This document shows positions 1 through 6,301 of a DNA stretch of 20,870 bases, piece by piece (the first letter of the stretch is position 1; each line of letters starts with the position of its first letter). The notes under the pieces were generated by a model. That model was not told the DNA's origin. It did no database searches and saw only the letters and a list, made by a program, of their open reading frames with translations. Source of the DNA: CAYYOS01 sp964473355 (GTDB lineage Bacteria > Pseudomonadota > Gammaproteobacteria > Burkholderiales > REEB80); contig CAYYOS010000028.1 of assembly GCA_964473355.1 (NCBI GenBank), positions 1 through 20,870 of the forward strand. The letters are read 5' to 3'. The position numbers and the translations under genes are program-made.

Positions 1-35
1 CGGTGACGCCATGCTCATCGACACTCCAATCCTCG

Positions 36-488
36 TTAAGGCTTAAGGTAGGAATAGCCTTCGCGTGCTTGCAGCTTTCCAACTTCTGCCACACCCGAGG
101 GCACAAACGTGGCTTCCGGAATAAACTGTTTCGCTTCCAGCTTCCGGCTACGCAATGTAATCTGACAAACATCAAATTTCACTCCCTTTGCCTTTAGCTC
201 TTCGACGGGAATATGATACGGATTACCATTGGTATCTTTGGCGTCATTCATTAAAAAGTCCACGCCCTTGGCATGTGAAACCACCACGATTTTGGTTGCA
301 GGGTTAACTTCTAGATGGTTATTGATATTGCGTAACAAGTTGGACGCATTCGCGGAATCGTTGATGTGATAAACGACCTTATCCGCCGCGGCATTACTCG
401 AAGCGGTGCCGCCCGGCGTGGCGCATCCCGATAAAATCGCAACAAAAGCATAACCTAGTACGAGGGTGGGTGAAAGAATAGATTGCAT
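36..488 (-). CDS. DsrE-like outer-membrane lipoprotein
   Basis: This 150-residue protein starts with a lipoprotein signal peptide: a hydrophobic stretch at about residues 8-20 and a lipobox LSGC with the lipidated Cys at 22. Residues after Cys22 (Ala, Thr) do not form an inner-membrane retention signal. After a short Gly/Ser/Ala linker comes one compact alpha/beta domain (about 36-150) with the look of the DsrE/DsrF sulfur-relay fold: a KVVYHIND strand, a KIVVVSHAKGV strand-loop, and a GVKFDVC segment with Cys108. The same domain with an equivalent Cys and the same tail (GYSYLKP here, GYSYIRP there) ends the anti-sigma factor at 1187-1846. The start is supported by AAAGGA six bases upstream of the ATG. 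An ECF-type promoter at 539-566 points into it. Function unknown; a periplasmic sulfur or redox role is inference. The fold assignment is fairly sure, the substrate is not. Confidence 0.8.
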   Translation of the reverse strand: MQSILSPTLVLGYAFVAILSGCATPGGTASSNAAADKVVYHINDSANASNLLRNINNHLEVNPATKIVVVSHAKGVDFLMNDAKDTNGNPYHIPVEELKAKGVKFDVCQITLRSRKLEAKQFIPEATFVPSGVAEVGKLQAREGYSYLKP

Positions 489-538
489 GGCGTGTCCTTT
501 GAAGAAAGTTAGGGAAGAAACTTATTCCCGTATTGACA

Positions 539-566
539 ACGACGTATCTAGGCCCAGATTTATTCC
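539..566 (-). promoter_or_regulatory. ECF-sigma-type promoter for the DsrE-like lipoprotein
   Basis: Read on the minus strand, GGAATA (566-561) is followed after 16 bases by CGTCGT (544-539). This matches the usual ECF layout of a GGAA-type -35 and a CGTC-type -10. The plus-strand promoter at 578-605 has the same -35 (GGAATAAA), the same 16-base spacer and the same ATACGTC core. The -10 ends 50 bases before the lipoprotein start codon. Recognition by the ECF factor encoded at 633 is inferred from the shared sequence. Confidence 0.75.
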
Positions 567-577
567 ACCTTATTTTT

Positions 578-605
578 GGAATAAAACTCGCCACTAATAC
601 GTCTT
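578..605 (+). promoter_or_regulatory. ECF-sigma-type autoregulatory promoter of the sigma/anti-sigma operon
   Basis: GGAATA at 578-583 and CGTCTT at 600-605 are separated by 16 bases, the classic ECF spacing. The -10 ends 27 bases before the sigma factor ATG. With the oppositely directed copy at 539-566, the two -35 elements form a perfect 8-base inverted repeat, TTTATTCC (559-566) and GGAATAAA (578-585), 11 bases apart. ECF factors commonly transcribe their own operon from such a promoter. Confidence 0.78.
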
Positions 606-632
606 GGATATAACTAGGTAGGGACCTGCTTC

Positions 633-1190
633 ATGAGGCTATTTTCTTTTGTATTCCAAACTCAGGATTTTCGTGCCCGCATTGAACGCGCGCGCCCGCG
701 ACTGTATCGCCTTGCATATTCATGGTGTCACGATGCGGCTTTGGCGGATGATTTAGTGCAAGATACCCTATATAAGGCGCTGAAAAGTGCGGGTCAGTTA
801 CGCGATATGGCAGTGCTGGAGGGCTGGTTGTTTAAAATTTTAGCGAATTGTTGGCGCGATCATTTCCGTCGGCAACGTGATATTCAAGATATAGATGATA
901 TGGATGAGCTGCCTTTTTCCGACGGCTTTAGCCCGGAGGATTTGCGTAGCCAAAGCGAATTGGCGGCGCGCGTCCGTAAAGCCGTGGCGAGCCTAACATT
1001 GGGGCAGCGCCAAGTGTTGACGCTGGTTGATTTGGAAGATGCGAGTTATAGCGAAGCCGCGGATATTCTCAATATTCCCGTCGGGACGGTAATGAGCCGA
1101 CTTTGTCGTGCGCGGGCTGCGCTAAAAACTCAACTAATAGATATGCGCAACGACGCCAATCTCAAAACGAAGATCAGGAGCGTGCCATGA
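633..1190 (+). CDS. ECF-family RNA polymerase sigma factor
   Basis: This 185-residue protein is of the usual length for an extracytoplasmic-function sigma factor and has only regions 2 and 4. Region 2 runs at about residues 22-82, with the RLAYSWCHD helix, the DDLVQDTLYKAL core-binding segment and the LEGWLFKILANCWRDHFRR promoter-melting/-10 recognition helix. Region 4 runs at about 118-168, with LTLGQRQVLTLVDLEDASY and the helix-turn-helix NIPVGTVMSRLCRAR that reads the -35. It would direct RNA polymerase to GGAATA/CGTC promoters such as the two found just upstream. A modest ribosome binding site (TAGGGA, 619-624) precedes the ATG. Its TGA overlaps the anti-sigma start codon (ATGA), indicating translational coupling and the standard sigma/anti-sigma pairing. 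The ECF subgroup is not assigned; the inducing signal is unknown. Confidence 0.95.
   Translation: MRLFSFVFQTQDFRARIERARPRLYRLAYSWCHDAALADDLVQDTLYKALKSAGQLRDMAVLEGWLFKILANCWRDHFRRQRDIQDIDDMDELPFSDGFSPEDLRSQSELAARVRKAVASLTLGQRQVLTLVDLEDASYSEAADILNIPVGTVMSRLCRARAALKTQLIDMRNDANLKTKIRSVP
1176..1180 (+). promoter_or_regulatory. Ribosome binding site fixing the anti-sigma start
   Basis: AGGAG lies six bases before the ATG at 1187. It decides that start over an upstream in-frame ATG at 1103, which would lie deep inside the sigma gene and add 28 low-complexity polar residues. Confidence 0.75.
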
Positions 1191-1846
1191 ATTCCGGCGA
1201 AAAAATCTCCGAAGAACACCTCAACGCTTATATCGATAACGAACTAGATAGCGTGGAGCGGGACCGAGTGTTTGAGGCGATCAATGCCGACCCGGAGCTG
1301 AACGCACAATTATCGGAAATTAAGAAGCTAAAAGAGCTAGTTCGTTATGCGTATGCGGTGAAACATCCTAAGCGACGTTCGGCCTTATTTAGCGGAAGCC
1401 GTTTAGGCGCAATCGCCGCAGCGTTTGCTTTTGTTATTGTGGGCGCGTCAGTGGGGTGGATGGGGCACAGCGCCCTACAAAATTCCGGCACTACGTTTGC
1501 GAAACAAGCGGGCGTGGTGATACAGGTGAGTGATAATGATCCAGCGAAATGGGATGCGGCGCTAATCAACGCTAAAAACGTACGCAAAGAATTTCCACAG
1601 GAAAAAATGGATATCGAAATTGTTGCGTATGGCCCGGGCTTAGAAATGTTTAAAAACTCGTCCCGCATCAAATCCAGGTTGGACGAAGCAACGCAAGCGG
1701 GGGTGAAGTTGCTTGCCTGTGGTAACACCATGAAAATGACCAATACCGCAAAAACTGATCTTCTTCCCGCCGTGGAGGTCGTAAAAGCGGGTGTGGTGGA
1801 GATTATGCAAAAACAACAACAAGGCTATAGTTATATTCGGCCTTAA
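1187..1846 (+). CDS. Membrane anti-sigma factor fused to a periplasmic DsrE-like domain
   Basis: The 219-residue product has three parts. Residues 1-60 form a short cytoplasmic helical domain beginning EEHLNAYIDNELD, typical of RsiW/RseA-like anti-sigma domains. The zinc motif H-x3-C-x2-C is absent: His11 is present, but Tyr15 and Asn18 stand where the cysteines would be. One membrane helix follows at about 73-95. Residues 105-219 are predicted periplasmic and have a DsrE/DsrF-like fold, with GVKLLAC (Cys178) and the tail GYSYIRP, both shared with the divergent lipoprotein at 36-488. It should hold the adjacent sigma factor at the membrane and release it in response to a signal read outside the membrane; the DsrE-like domain is the obvious sensor candidate. 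The ATGA overlap with the sigma gene fits coupled translation. The role as anti-sigma is strong by architecture and position; sulfur or redox sensing is inference. Confidence 0.88.
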   Translation: MNSGEKISEEHLNAYIDNELDSVERDRVFEAINADPELNAQLSEIKKLKELVRYAYAVKHPKRRSALFSGSRLGAIAAAFAFVIVGASVGWMGHSALQNSGTTFAKQAGVVIQVSDNDPAKWDAALINAKNVRKEFPQEKMDIEIVAYGPGLEMFKNSSRIKSRLDEATQAGVKLLACGNTMKMTNTAKTDLLPAVEVVKAGVVEIMQKQQQGYSYIRP

Positions 1847-1850
1847 GGAG
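1845..1850 (+). promoter_or_regulatory. Ribosome binding site fixing the TPR protein start
   Basis: AAGGAG overlaps the last bases of the anti-sigma stop codon and lies six bases before the ATG at 1857. It selects this start over an in-frame ATG at 1791 inside the anti-sigma gene. The chosen start also places a signal peptide exactly at the N terminus. Confidence 0.8.
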
Positions 1851-1856
1851 TTCTTT

Positions 1857-2621
1857 ATGTTGCGATCCTGGTGTAGCTTATTTTGTGTTCTCTTGGTAGT
1901 GGCTTTGCCTGCGGGTGCTGCCACTAAAAAATCTCCGCGAAAGGCGGGGCCTTTACCGGCCCTCACTCAGCCCATCTCGCAAGCTCAGCGGCATTTAGCC
2001 CAAGGAAATGCCCATTTACAGCGCAACCAGTTTCCCGAAGCAATCGACAACTATACGCGTGCTTTAAAATTAAATGACGCGCTGGATGACGCCTATTTTG
2101 GCCGGGGGATGGCGCTTGGACGCGCCGGCGAAATTGATGCGGGCATCGCTGATATTAGTGTCTATATCGCGCGCAATCCGGATAATTCGCGCGCGTATAC
2201 CAAGCGGGGCATACGCTATGTGTGGAAGGGCGACAGCGACAATGCGCAACGCGATTTCTTAAAAGCTGTGGCGTTGGATCCAAACAACGCCGAGGCTTAT
2301 GACGACTTGGGCGTTATTTACGCGCAACGCCGGGAATACCCCCAGGCCATCGAGAGTTTTCGTAAAGTGGTAAGCATCGAACCGGCTTACTTTAAGGCTT
2401 ACCATAACCTTGCTCTGGTAAATTTTATTTTGGGCGACTATGCAACGGCACTGAATGAAGTCAATAAAGTATTTCCCTTAAAACCAGATTCGCGCAATTC
2501 CATGATGTTAAAAAGTTTGATCTTAAAAAACTTGGGCCGCGATAAAGAGGCCCGCGCCATAGAAGAGGAAGCGGAATTCTTGCCGGAAGAAAATTGGACT
2601 GAACGCGCGCCCGTTCAGTAA
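1857..2621 (+). CDS. Exported tetratricopeptide-repeat protein
   Basis: This 254-residue protein opens with a Sec signal peptide (hydrophobic core about residues 6-18, likely cut after AGA near residue 21). A basic/proline-rich linker leads into about five TPR units between residues 41 and 240. TPR signatures include AHLQRNQFPEAIDNYTRAL, AEAYDDLGVIYAQRREYPQA and YHNLALVNFILGDYATA. The C-terminal tail is acidic. TPR proteins of this kind are protein-binding scaffolds in the periplasm. The gene starts 10 bases after the anti-sigma stop, so it belongs to the sigma operon and is probably under the same promoter at 578-605. It could be a partner of the DsrE-like domains, but nothing in the sequence names a ligand. 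No clear terminator is visible after it in the 121-base convergent gap to 2743. Confidence 0.85.
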   Translation: MLRSWCSLFCVLLVVALPAGAATKKSPRKAGPLPALTQPISQAQRHLAQGNAHLQRNQFPEAIDNYTRALKLNDALDDAYFGRGMALGRAGEIDAGIADISVYIARNPDNSRAYTKRGIRYVWKGDSDNAQRDFLKAVALDPNNAEAYDDLGVIYAQRREYPQAIESFRKVVSIEPAYFKAYHNLALVNFILGDYATALNEVNKVFPLKPDSRNSMMLKSLILKNLGRDKEARAIEEEAEFLPEENWTERAPVQ

Positions 2622-2742
2622 TGGGGGGATGTCTAACCCAGTCTTTTAAGTAAATCCCCTGCAGTACACCCTAAACTCATTGCCGCTGACTGGAGTAATC
2701 AGCCACGATTTGCTCGGCGTGTGCTTTTAATTAGCTCCTGTA

Positions 2743-3456
2743 TTAAATTGGCTTGCCTCCCCCCCAAGGCTCGGGCCAAGTGGGCCGGGGTGATCGCACG
2801 GTCTCCGGCATACGCATGCCCGGCACTTCGATAATGGCTTGGCCCGATTCGCAAGGGGATTCAATTGCTCGCACCAATGCGCCGATCATTTGTGCCAGAG
2901 TTAATAAGCCTAGCCGGCGGGCGCTCGGCGCGGTGGCCGGCCAACGCTCCGCGGCCCAATACAGTGGGCGCAGAATCACCGGCCAGCGATGCCCTGGACC
3001 CAGCACATACCAGGGGCGGAGTATCGTCGCCGGCAGGCCGCTTGACGTCACGAGTGCCTCACCTGCGCGCCGCGCGGCGACATAGGGCCGCATCACTGGC
3101 GCCGGCTGCGCCACGCTCACATAGACAAAATGGCTTACGCCGGCATGCTGAGCGGCGCGTAGCGATTCGCGAACGGAAGCTAGGTCCACGCTGAGAAATT
3201 GCGTCGCCTTGGTCGGGCTGGGATGCGCTACGCCGACCAGGTGCACGAAATGGCATCCGGGCGGTAATGTATTTTGGTAGCTCGTGGCGTCGAGCGCGTC
3301 GCCTAGCACGACGTGGCACCCGCTCGGCAATTTGCCTTGGGACTCCGGCCGCGTCAACGCATGAACCTCATGGCCTCGTGCCATCAGCGCGGGAATCAAA
3401 TGGCTCCCCAGGTATCCGGTAGCGCCGGCGATGAAGACTGCCGTTGCGTCAGTCAT
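2743..3456 (-). CDS. NAD(P)-binding SDR / NmrA-like epimerase-family protein
   Basis: The 237-residue product begins with a Rossmann nucleotide-binding motif, FIAGATGYLGSHL (GxxGxxG at residues 11-17). It continues with a basic residue at the end of strand 2 (ALTRPES), a VVLGDALD acidic turn, a HLVGVAHPSP strand and a VYVSVAQPAP segment. It looks like the atypical short-chain dehydrogenases of the NmrA / complex I NDUFA9-like group, which bind NAD(P) and often lack the classical YxxxK pair; no clear YxxxK is visible here. It is shorter than typical members (about 280-300) and ends in a proline-rich stretch, so the C terminus may be trimmed. No good ribosome binding site precedes the ATG. Its GC content is visibly higher than that of the flanking genes, suggesting separate ancestry. 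Substrate unknown. Confidence 0.82.
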   Translation of the reverse strand: MTDATAVFIAGATGYLGSHLIPALMARGHEVHALTRPESQGKLPSGCHVVLGDALDATSYQNTLPPGCHFVHLVGVAHPSPTKATQFLSVDLASVRESLRAAQHAGVSHFVYVSVAQPAPVMRPYVAARRAGEALVTSSGLPATILRPWYVLGPGHRWPVILRPLYWAAERWPATAPSARRLGLLTLAQMIGALVRAIESPCESGQAIIEVPGMRMPETVRSPRPTWPEPWGGGKPI

Positions 3457-3596
3457 GCGCCATAGCGCCGAGCGTTATCGCAGCGGCACGATGCAAAAAA
3501 TCGCTGTTGGGTAAATGGTTACGCTCTGCTAAATTCGTGCGGTGCATTTTTCAGTCTCCTGCGTAGTGATAGGGAAATGATTTCTGCACGCTATAC

Positions 3597-3619
3597 GCAT
3601 CCAATTCGAAATTGGATGC
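3597..3619. repeat. Perfect inverted repeat, 10-bp arms
   Basis: GCATCCAATT (3597-3606) and AATTGGATGC (3610-3619) are exact reverse complements around a three-base centre. It lies between divergent genes, 140 bases from the start of the SDR gene and 221 from the DUF3455 gene. No T-run follows on either strand, so it looks more like a protein-binding site than a terminator. The cognate regulator is not evident in the window. Confidence 0.6.
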
Positions 3620-3785
3620 ACGTTCGCAGTAGACTTAACTGCGTCCATTGCAACTCGGTTGTCGATTCCGGGATTCACCGAAAGCACAGCCTCGGCTGGC
3701 GGACCCTTTGGCTATATGCGAAAGACCTCTAGCCTTTTCGAGCCGGCGGCCCAGAAACCCCTTGCCCCACATCCAACCCGCTGCG

Positions 3786-3814
3786 TGTTGCGTATAGGGA
3801 GTAGTACCTATACT
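3786..3814 (+). promoter_or_regulatory. Probable promoter with operator-like dyad upstream of the DUF3455 gene
   Basis: TATACT at 3809-3814 is a good sigma-70 -10. The -35 is poor (TGTTGC at 3786-3791, 17-base spacer; or TTGCGT at 3788-3793, 15-base spacer). GTATAGG (3792-3798) and CCTATAC (3807-3813) form a perfect 7-base inverted repeat filling the spacer and the -10. A weak -35 with a dyad between the elements is what regulated promoters show. The regulator is unknown. Confidence 0.5.
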
Positions 3815-3840
3815 TTCACTTAACACATCAGGAGTAAAAA

Positions 3841-4365
3841 ATGAAAAAAATTGCATCGATCGTTTTGATGACCGCGTTCCCGTTTGGCTTTGCCCCAGCG
3901 CTGGCTATCGCAGAAGTACCGGCAGCAGTCGCGGTGCCGGCTGGACACCGGGAAACCATGCGTAGCGTCGGCATCGGCGAGATTACCTATGAGTGTCGAG
4001 CCAAGGCAGGGACCAGCGGCGTATTCGAGTGGTCGTTCGTCGCACCTAAGGCGACACTTCTCGACGCGACCAAAACCAAGATAGTCGGTAGCTATTTCGG
4101 TGGGCCAACCTGGCAATCCAACGACGGCAGTAAAGTCACCGGCAAGCAGCTTGCAGTCTCGCCAGCGCCTACGCCCGGCAACATCCCCTTACAACTGGTG
4201 CAGGCCGCGCCGAGTAGTGGCGAGGGCGAAATGGCCGGCGTGACATATATTCAGCGGCTCAACACCGTCGGCGGCGTAGCGCCGGCCGAAGTTTGCGATG
4301 AAGCCGCGGTCGGCAGTAAAAGGCAAGTCAAATACCAAGCCGACTACGTGTTCTATAAAATGTAG
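3841..4365 (+). CDS. Secreted DUF3455 family protein
   Basis: The 174-residue product has a Sec signal peptide (MKKIASIVL start, likely cleavage after the ALA near residue 21). The mature domain carries the features of DUF3455: GIGEITYECRA near the start, FEWSFVAPKATL, a GSYFGGPTWQSNDGS block, an LQLVQAAPSSGEGEMAGVTYIQRL block and a late Cys-containing GGVAPAEVCDEA before VKYQADYVFYKM. The two cysteines could form a disulfide outside the cytoplasm. AGGAG at 3830-3834, six bases before the ATG, fixes the start. It stands alone, with a promoter and dyad immediately upstream and a convergent gene downstream. The biochemical role of the family is not known to me. Confidence 0.88.
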   Translation: MKKIASIVLMTAFPFGFAPALAIAEVPAAVAVPAGHRETMRSVGIGEITYECRAKAGTSGVFEWSFVAPKATLLDATKTKIVGSYFGGPTWQSNDGSKVTGKQLAVSPAPTPGNIPLQLVQAAPSSGEGEMAGVTYIQRLNTVGGVAPAEVCDEAAVGSKRQVKYQADYVFYKM

Positions 4366-4527
4366 ACATGCACTCCCGTCGATGTTTTGACGGCAGCCGC
4401 CGGGTGGGGGGTGTTGGCGGGGACGATGTTTAGTGTTCCGGACGCTTGTCTGCACGCCCCCCGGCATATGCGCGTATAAAATCAGGCCGCGAATGCGGGC
4501 GCTATTGTGAAGAGCATTGGCATCGAC

Positions 4528-4977
4528 TTACTCGCGAATCTCCGGTTCAACGAGTTTTGCGAGTAAAACGAGCGACTCCTGCCATCCGAGGTAGCACATT
4601 TCGACCGGGATTACTTCAGGAATACCTTCCTGTACCACATTCAATTCCGTGCCACAGGCTACCGCTTTCAAAGAGATCGTCACGTGTATTACGCCCGGAA
4701 GATTGGGGTCCTCGAATTTATCTGTGTAGCGTATCAGTTCGTTTGGCACCAACTCAAGGTATTCACCACCGAAGGCATGACTCTGCTGCGTTGTGAAATT
4801 CGTGAAAGACATTCTGAATGTCCCGCCGACTTTCGCTTCCGTGTGGTGCACCGTTCCTGTAAAGCCGTTCGGAGGAAGCCACTTGACCATCGCATCAGCG
4901 TTTAGGAATGCTCGATAAACCCGTTCAGGTGGTGCACGAAAAACTCGGTGAAGACGAACAGTGTTGCCAGCCATCAT
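4528..4977 (-). CDS. SRPBCC / AHSA1-like (activator of Hsp90 ATPase homologue) protein
   Basis: This 149-residue protein shows the START-like SRPBCC pattern: VRLHRVFRAPPERVYRAFLN at the N terminus, the WLPPNGF turn, VGGTFRMSF, GGEYLELVPNELIRYTDKF and a long C-terminal helix with GWQESLVLLAKLVE. Length and motif order match bacterial AHSA1-type proteins, small cytoplasmic proteins with a hydrophobic ligand pocket whose ligands are mostly unknown. AAAGGAGA upstream with six bases to the first of two tandem ATGs supports the chosen start. It is monocistronic: 211 bases separate it from the gene upstream on the same strand and it converges with the DUF3455 gene downstream. Confidence 0.9.
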   Translation of the reverse strand: MMAGNTVRLHRVFRAPPERVYRAFLNADAMVKWLPPNGFTGTVHHTEAKVGGTFRMSFTNFTTQQSHAFGGEYLELVPNELIRYTDKFEDPNLPGVIHVTISLKAVACGTELNVVQEGIPEVIPVEMCYLGWQESLVLLAKLVEPEIRE

Positions 4978-5188
4978 GGTTCTCTCCTTTTCTTGTTAGT
5001 TTTGACAATTTGTTGTTAAAGCTATAGATGCTGCTAGCACAAATTGTGGTGTACGCATAAGCCTGTGGCGCGCTTGAACGAGATAATGTTTTGGTGCTTG
5101 CGAAAATACCTGTTCGAAGGCTTTACCTTCGGCAGTAGCACACTTAAAATTGCAACCTCCAGGTCATAGTTGTTTATTAAGCCAGACT
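4978..5188. other. Gap between the AHSA1-like and DUF6714-like genes
   Basis: Both flanking genes are on the minus strand. The gap has one small hairpin, CGAAGG (5115-5120) with CCTTCG (5126-5131) and a five-base loop. It has no T-run, so any terminator role for the DUF6714-like gene is weak. Nothing else is recognised. Confidence 0.35.
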
Positions 5189-5737
5189 CTACGCAGACCA
5201 ATAGTTATTAAGTGCACGTGTTATGTGCTCCAAGTCAAATGCATATTCTGGCTCGTTTTCAATAAACTTAAGATAACAGCGAACGGCTTCTCTTTGTTCA
5301 TTGTTCAATAGGCCGAACTGCTCTTCGGGGGAGGAAGTTTTGGTGAGCGCGAAAGCTACACCGTATCCGTAATCCCCGTTCAGGTCCGCTAAAAGATAGG
5401 CGGGAAGGTGGAATCGCATACCTTTGTCATCAAAAAACGAAAGGCTGCTGTTGCACTCCTTTAGCGCCTCCACCGAAATTCGGCTCCAATCCTCTTTCTC
5501 GTCCTTTGCGCGGCGATCAGCACAAGCGGCTTCATTTTCATAACCATCGATGCCTTGGGCTTCGCATAGCCCTATACCATCACCAAGTTTTACACCTGCG
5601 AACGCTTTTCGGATTAACGCACGAATTGATTCCGCCTCGTGCCATTTTTTTGATTGTTCAAGGGCGCGGTCTATGGTCTCGCGCTCATAGCCTCTAGCCT
5701 TCATCTCTTCGATATCTGCTGGTGATGGGTATTTCAT
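5189..5737 (-). CDS. DUF6714-like hypothetical protein
   Basis: The 182-residue soluble protein has no signal peptide or membrane helix. It starts with a helical segment (DIEEMKARGYERETIDRALEQ). It then shows a pattern I associate with DUF6714: IRKAFAGVKLGDGIGLCEAQGIDGY, a DWSRISVEAL helix, SSLSFFDDKGMRFHLPAYLLADL, and a C-terminal LNNEQREAVRCYLKFIENEPEY...HITRALNNYW segment. The family label is from memory of its pattern and is moderately sure. Its ATG overlaps the stop of the membrane protein gene upstream (ATGA), so the two are translated together and may act together. No independent ribosome binding site is seen. Confidence 0.75.
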   Translation of the reverse strand: MKYPSPADIEEMKARGYERETIDRALEQSKKWHEAESIRALIRKAFAGVKLGDGIGLCEAQGIDGYENEAACADRRAKDEKEDWSRISVEALKECNSSLSFFDDKGMRFHLPAYLLADLNGDYGYGVAFALTKTSSPEEQFGLLNNEQREAVRCYLKFIENEPEYAFDLEHITRALNNYWSA

Positions 5738-6162
5738 TTCATCGATGACCCGTATGACCCAACTTCGCCATCAATTCCGTAAAGCGCCTCAGCAACGCCA
5801 TACTGATAAAAGATCGAGAAGACGCCAAACATCCAAGAAACCACTGCGACAACTAGCCAGCGATGCGCGAAGTTTCGCCGCCCTAACAATAGACTGCCCG
5901 CGAGAAATGCTGCGGACATTAGCGTTACGAACGCGTGAGTCGGAAAGAATGCAGGGCCAATCAGCTCGCGACTACGGACCGCTCCAAACAATCCCACGGC
6001 GAGCAGGTCCAGCGCAAACATGCCAAGCCCAAAGACTGCGGGATAGAAGAGGATGCGGGTCAGCGTGGGAAGCGGACGAATGAATGTCGCTAGAATGAAA
6101 CAAAATATTGGCGCTGCAACTAGCCCACCTACAATCCACAGCGCGATGGCGAGACTTTCCAT
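5734..6162 (-). CDS. Four-helix integral membrane protein, hypothetical
   Basis: The 142-residue product has four hydrophobic segments: about residues 4-27, 35-62, 72-93 and 101-122. Short polar loops contain RPLPTLTR and GRRNFAHR, and the hydrophilic C terminus ends GIDGEVGSYGSSMK. I do not recognise a family. It is the first gene of a two-gene minus-strand unit with the DUF6714-like gene (ATGA overlap). It is divergent from the STAND gene at 6302. No strong ribosome binding site precedes the ATG, so the start is less certain than the frame. A membrane anchor or partner for its soluble neighbour is possible but only inferred. Confidence 0.72.
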   Translation of the reverse strand: MESLAIALWIVGGLVAAPIFCFILATFIRPLPTLTRILFYPAVFGLGMFALDLLAVGLFGAVRSRELIGPAFFPTHAFVTLMSAAFLAGSLLLGRRNFAHRWLVVAVVSWMFGVFSIFYQYGVAEALYGIDGEVGSYGSSMK

Positions 6163-6251
6163 TTTTTGAATGCTAGCATAACTGAGCTACTGACCAATAA
6201 AACCCACGAGGGGATCGCACCACGCGGCTATTGTTTACCTGAGCCGCTCGT

Positions 6252-6278
6252 TTGCTTATAGTTGGCTGATATTATAAT
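6252..6278 (+). promoter_or_regulatory. Likely sigma-70 promoter of the STAND NTPase gene
   Basis: A perfect TATAAT lies at 6273-6278, 23 bases before the GTG start. TTGCTT at 6252-6257 is the best -35, with a short 15-base spacer. The surrounding 139-base divergent gap also must hold the promoter of the minus-strand pair, which I could not place. Confidence 0.5.
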
Positions 6279-6301
6279 CAAGTATAAGGACGCATTGGGT
6301 T

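Larger units (their letters stand above)
3457..3840. other. Divergent intergenic region, 384 bp
   Basis: No convincing gene lies here; the minus-strand open frame reaching 3635-3856 has no family character and overlaps the next gene's start. The region holds a perfect palindrome (3597-3619) and a dyad over a likely promoter (3786-3814), and probably carries control signals for both flanking genes. Confidence 0.6.

Noticed and set aside
1345..1966. Two open frames antisense to the anti-sigma and TPR genes
   Set aside because: They lie opposite well-supported genes and show no domain character.
2753..3319. Several open frames overlapping the SDR-like gene on both strands
   Set aside because: High GC content makes long spurious frames common; the Rossmann motif supports only the 2743-3456 frame.
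3635..3856. 73-residue minus-strand frame in the divergent gap
   Set aside because: It overlaps the start and ribosome binding site of the DUF3455 gene, has no motif, and no ribosome binding site.
4390..4465. G-rich and C-rich segments that might pair downstream of the DUF3455 gene
   Set aside because: Pairing is imperfect and the register is ambiguous; no T-run follows.
5115..5131. Hairpin as a rho-independent terminator after the DUF6714-like gene
   Set aside because: Six-base stem without a T-run; too weak to call.
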